Of a stretch of 64,000 nucleotides of DNA, positions 61,037-64,000 are shown piece after piece. The notes under the pieces were generated by a model that made no database searches, was not told where the DNA came from, and was given only the letters and a program-made list of their open reading frames with translations. The stretch is from Echinococcus granulosus (Eukaryota > Platyhelminthes > Cestoda > Cyclophyllidea > Taeniidae), in assembly GCF_000524195.1 (NCBI RefSeq), contig NW_020170388.1:563402-627401 (forward strand), written 5' to 3'. Numbering within the stretch: the first letter of the stretch is position 1; each line of letters starts with the position of its first letter. Made by a program: the position numbers and the translations under genes.

Positions 61037-62504
61037 GTTGTACTAGTTGTATCTTTAGCAATCCCTCATAGATTACAATGATTATCATGATCTTGTTCCA
61101 AGCTCCGTCGAGGAGGAGAATTCAATAACCCCTGGAACTGGTTTGTGCTATATTAGTTTCATTCAATAGTTCTTCAACATTTGCGAGAGACGGATTCCTT
61201 TCGTGGACCAGACCCACTTTGCCCACTTTCCAATGAGCCGTTGAATATCAATGCATCAGAATTTCCTGAGGAGGATACGATTGGTACGACACCCCTAGTT
61301 AATGCCGTTTCGAGTCATCATAATGACGGGGTCGTGGATAGTGCTGTGTCGATAGAGTTTGATAATCTCGTCCTTGAGGATATCAGCGATCCACTCAAAG
61401 GTGAGGTTATTTGCTGTTTATGATAAATTAAGGTGCCCTTTACTCGACATCATCCGCCTTTCAACCATTCGGGTCCGATGGTGGATTAAATGACTTCGCA
61501 GAATTTGATTTTAGTTCTTTGGCCAAGCTAACTGAAGGCCCTAAACTTGCCACTGCTTCAACAGGATCTACTAAACACTTAAACTCTGCTCCTTCCGTAT
61601 CCTTAAATGAAGAAAAATCCAAAGTCGATGCCGTTGCCTCAGATTCAATCCAATCATGCCAAAAGATTTCTCCTTTGGGGCATGCATTTGCACAGAGTTG
61701 TTCATCTATTCCACGGCGGGATCTTCAAATCCTTAATCTGATAGTTGAGATACGTCGGCCTAGGACATTTTTGTTCCTCCATAATCCCCCTTCACCTAAG
61801 CCTCCCGATGCATTTAAATTTGACACTCCCCAACCCGTTCAATTTTATAGCCCATCAGACCTCAAAATGTCGTCAAATGTATTGCCGAAAACCCGCACTA
61901 AACCTTCAAAGCTTCGTACGTGGGATTTTTCTCCAGTTTTTTATTTGTGACGGTACCGCTGTTAACGAGTTTGCCTTTTGCATAGAACGAAATCTCCATC
62001 CCTCGAAGGATCCTAGTGGGAAGCCGTCCGTTGAGCTTCCCTCTAGTCTTCCTCATGTGGAAACTGCAACCGCTGCTACTCGCCTTCCAAAAGTTGCTAG
62101 TGAGGCCAAGGTGTCGGCACAACCGGCCAAACCTATCGATCGTTCCTCCCTGTTGCATGCCTATCAGAAGAAGATCAGCTCCGGCAAGGAAAAGGATATC
62201 ATTAATCTCCTTGTAGTGGGTGGGTTGACTCTCCTTGCCCGTTTACACATGGATTAATCGACATTCTAATCTCTTGTCCGTTGCAGGTCATGTTGACGCT
62301 GGAAAGAGTACTCTGATGGGAAATGTTTTGTGTCAGCTGGGTCACGTTAGCGAGAAGCAGCTGGCCAAGTATCAGTGGGAAGCGCAGAAGATTGGAAAGG
62401 CCTCCTTTGCCTACGCCTGGGTGCTAGATCAGACATCGGAGGAGAGATCGCGAGGCATTACCATGGATATAGCGCAGATAGCCTTTGAGACCCACTCTAA
62501 GAGG
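60997..62504 (+). CDS. HBS1L: HBS1L: HBS1-like translational GTPase (5' part, runs off the window)
   Basis: HBS1L is a cytoplasmic eRF3/EF1A-like GTPase that carries Pelota (Dom34) to stalled ribosomes in no-go and nonstop decay. CDS exons: 60997-61036, 61072-61140, 61170-61400, 61433-61878 (3' border uncertain), 61937-62219 and 62287-62504. The start MARHRNVRR is identical to human HBS1L over MARHRNVR, and the acidic N-terminus follows. The GTPase domain starts at about residue 350 with G1 GHVDAGKST (357-365), then [20 protein letters not shown] and the switch I threonine in RGITMD. G3 (DxPGH) and the rest must lie beyond 64000. Four of the five complete introns are 29-58 nt. About 429 residues are visible. 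Confidence 0.92.
61072..61140 (+). CDS. HBS1L: HBS1L exon 2 (acidic N-terminus)
   Basis: Encodes [20 protein letters not shown], like the Asp/Glu/Tyr-rich NYDEDFEDDDLYG start of vertebrate HBS1L. The intron after it (61141-61169) is 29 nt. Confidence 0.8.
61170..61400 (+). CDS. HBS1L: HBS1L exon 3 (variable N-terminal region)
   Basis: Residues 38-113, starting [15 protein letters not shown] and ending LEDISDPLK. Low similarity, as expected for this part of the protein. Donor AAAG|GTGAGG. A 32-nt intron follows. Confidence 0.8.
61433..61878 (+). CDS. HBS1L: HBS1L exon 4 (variable linker; 3' border uncertain)
   Basis: Residues about 114-262. It is Ser/Pro/Thr-rich, with [20 protein letters not shown] and a later FKFDTPQP motif that recalls F-x-F-D-x-P motifs in other HBS1 linkers. 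The frame stays open to a stop at 61950, but the downstream coding frame is shifted by one base. A 58-nt intron 61879-61936 (GTATTG...CTCCAG) is the best phase-correct solution I see. Confidence 0.65.
61937..62219 (+). CDS. HBS1L: HBS1L exon 5 (linker to G domain)
   Basis: Ends with [20 protein letters not shown], then LVVG, the start of the GTPase domain (human [18 protein letters not shown]). The upstream part ([15 protein letters not shown]) is not clearly conserved. The donor GTGG|GTGGGT splits the glycine of GHVD. Confidence 0.8.
62287..62504 (+). CDS. HBS1L: HBS1L exon 6 (GTPase G1 and switch I)
   Basis: Residues 358-429. [18 protein letters not shown] is G1, and [15 protein letters not shown] and [17 protein letters not shown] are nearly identical to HBS1L and eRF3 GTPases. 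YAWVLDxTxEERxRG is the typical string before switch I. Donor AGG|GTGCGT; the next exon is not in the window. Confidence 0.94.
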
Positions 62505-64000
62505 GTGCGTTACCTCTTTTATAGTTTCTATTCTCGGTGAAAACTTCATTCGTTAAGGTTTCAAAGTTTTGTTAAAGTAAAAACCTCTATCACCTATTGA
62601 TCCCACTGTAGCTTAAGTAGAACTCCAATAATCCTTTGTTTCACTCAACATTTCTGCTTAGAAACAGGTTTGAGGTTGTCACGTTGAAATGAAATGATGT
62701 GATTACTACCCGCATTCTCTATCACGCTTCGTAGTTACTTATTATAGCTTCTTGATCTGGACTTTACCGAAAAATGTTGATTCGATCCCGTTATCTCCAT
62801 CGTAGAACCATGCTGCACTAGATGTTAAATGTGAAGAAGCACTAATGCAGGATTTCCTGTTTCATTTTCTGTTTTCTGTTGTGGTTTTGGCGGGACGCAG
62901 AATATGGGTCAATTCCTGCTTTCATCATATTTAGGGTTTGTAAAGTTGTAAAGATCACCTTATTTGGTTCCCGTACTTTTATCTAGCTCTGATCACTTGA
63001 TTTTCATTGTAAAGATGAGTGTTTCAGTTGCGAAATCTAGGGACTTTTGTGAGTTTTGAGAATGGCAAATGCAAAAGGATATCCTTGTTTTTTTTTCGGG
63101 TTTCCTGAATCATGGTGTTTAACTTTATTCGTAGTTATTCTGGTGCTGTTATAGCTCACGAATTTGTAATTACAATGTTGAAGATGGAGATTTTGTTGCT
63201 ACTCCATCCCTTCTGAAAAATATTAGCATTGCGTGTTAGAATGCAGAAGCATTCATCGTGCCTATTTGTTTTGGGGTGTTTTTTTAGTCATTATTTTGAG
63301 CAAACAGGTGTCTTGCTTTCTAGGAGTCCGATTTTGCTGGGGTCTCAGAAAATCCACAAATTTCTAGGTGTTCTCTCGCATGTGGTTTCTTATATCCATC
63401 GTTTTTAAGTGGTACTGTTGACTTATTTCTATACCACTTAGCTTTATTCAAACTTTCGGCACTGCCCTTTTCTTCATCCCCAATTAAATTTCTTTTATTC
63501 GAATTTTCGCAGTTTAATCCGGCATAACATATTGGTGAGATAAAGGATTGGCTCATCAGCACAGTTCATAAGATGGCTTCCAATGTTTCCTCCAACTCTG
63601 AAATCTGCTTATATACTCCGATTTCTTTAATCAGCAGATGAAATTGCTTTGAATCCTTCCTAACTTTACCTATAACGCACTGTTAAGGCATCAGTGACTG
63701 AAAGGAACTTAGGCTTCTATCCGTGTATCAATTTTGTGTCCATAACTTCATTATATTCGTACCTTCTCTTCTGGTTTAACTGCCACCTAATTTAATCTTT
63801 GGTGAGTCCCTATTTCTCTTTTTATTAGCAAGATCATTCATCTTTTTCTCCATCTACTAAATTCAATAATTTGGAGATCTTCGAGACAGTCAATTCGATA
63901 AAGATGCTTGTCAGCAGCTTTTTTCTTATTTCGACGTACTGGTTTAGGACCCTTCTGATTTTGTTTGAGGACATTTATACCCAGAATTGTGTACGACTCT
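62505..64000 (+). other. HBS1L: HBS1L intron, cut by the window end
   Basis: No coding match to the rest of the GTPase (no DxPGH, no NKxD). The intron is therefore at least about 1.5 kb, in contrast with the 29-67 nt introns upstream. T-rich, nothing else recognised. Confidence 0.7.

Noticed and set aside
61937..61990. A RanBP2-type zinc finger in the HBS1L linker ([15 protein letters not shown])
   Set aside because: The second cysteine and the exact C-x2-C spacing are missing, so it is only a loose resemblance.

Overview
The window is eukaryotic and most likely comes from a parasitic flatworm (tapeworm or fluke). The reasons are: AT-rich DNA; genes split into many small exons by GT-AG introns; mini-introns of about 29-38 nt next to introns of 1-6 kb; and two recognisable metazoan genes among many decayed dispersed repeats. 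The species is inferred, not shown. There are two scaffold gaps of exactly 100 N (33515-33614 and 51888-51987), so true distances across them are unknown.

Layout. About 1-41200 has no gene I can support. It holds decayed repeats: a dispersed family of roughly 0.9 kb units in both orientations (called family A here, at least ten copies or fragments between 1 and 34020), an inverted-repeat pair that brackets one of those copies (family D, about 13945-14110 and 16130-16330), and two other families with two copies each (B and C). Apart from simple motifs (a G-quadruplex-type run, a palindrome, two adjacent hairpins and a polypurine tract), the rest shows nothing recognisable.

41204-60455, minus strand, is RTEL1, the XPD-family iron-sulfur DNA helicase that unwinds telomeric T-loops, recombination intermediates and G-quadruplexes. 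I could follow 23 exons with matching splice phases. Exons 1-17 encode about 815 residues with the whole helicase core (Walker A, four Fe-S cysteines, DEAH box, motifs V and VI). After the gap, six more exons encode a basic linker, one harmonin-N-like domain and a C-terminal RING. A stretch between 50796 and 52168 is unresolved because of the gap. One 6.1 kb intron holds a family B repeat and two unexplained plus-strand reading frames.

60456-60996 is a 541 bp shared 5' region. From 60997 on the plus strand lies the 5' part of HBS1L, the eRF3/EF-Tu-like GTPase that works with Pelota in ribosome rescue and no-go decay. Six exons reach the middle of the GTPase domain; the gene then enters an intron that runs past the window end.

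RTEL1 (genome and telomere maintenance) and HBS1L (translation quality control) are head to head and may share a bidirectional promoter. They are not known to act in one pathway. I found no bacterial-style system, CRISPR array, rRNA or tRNA gene.
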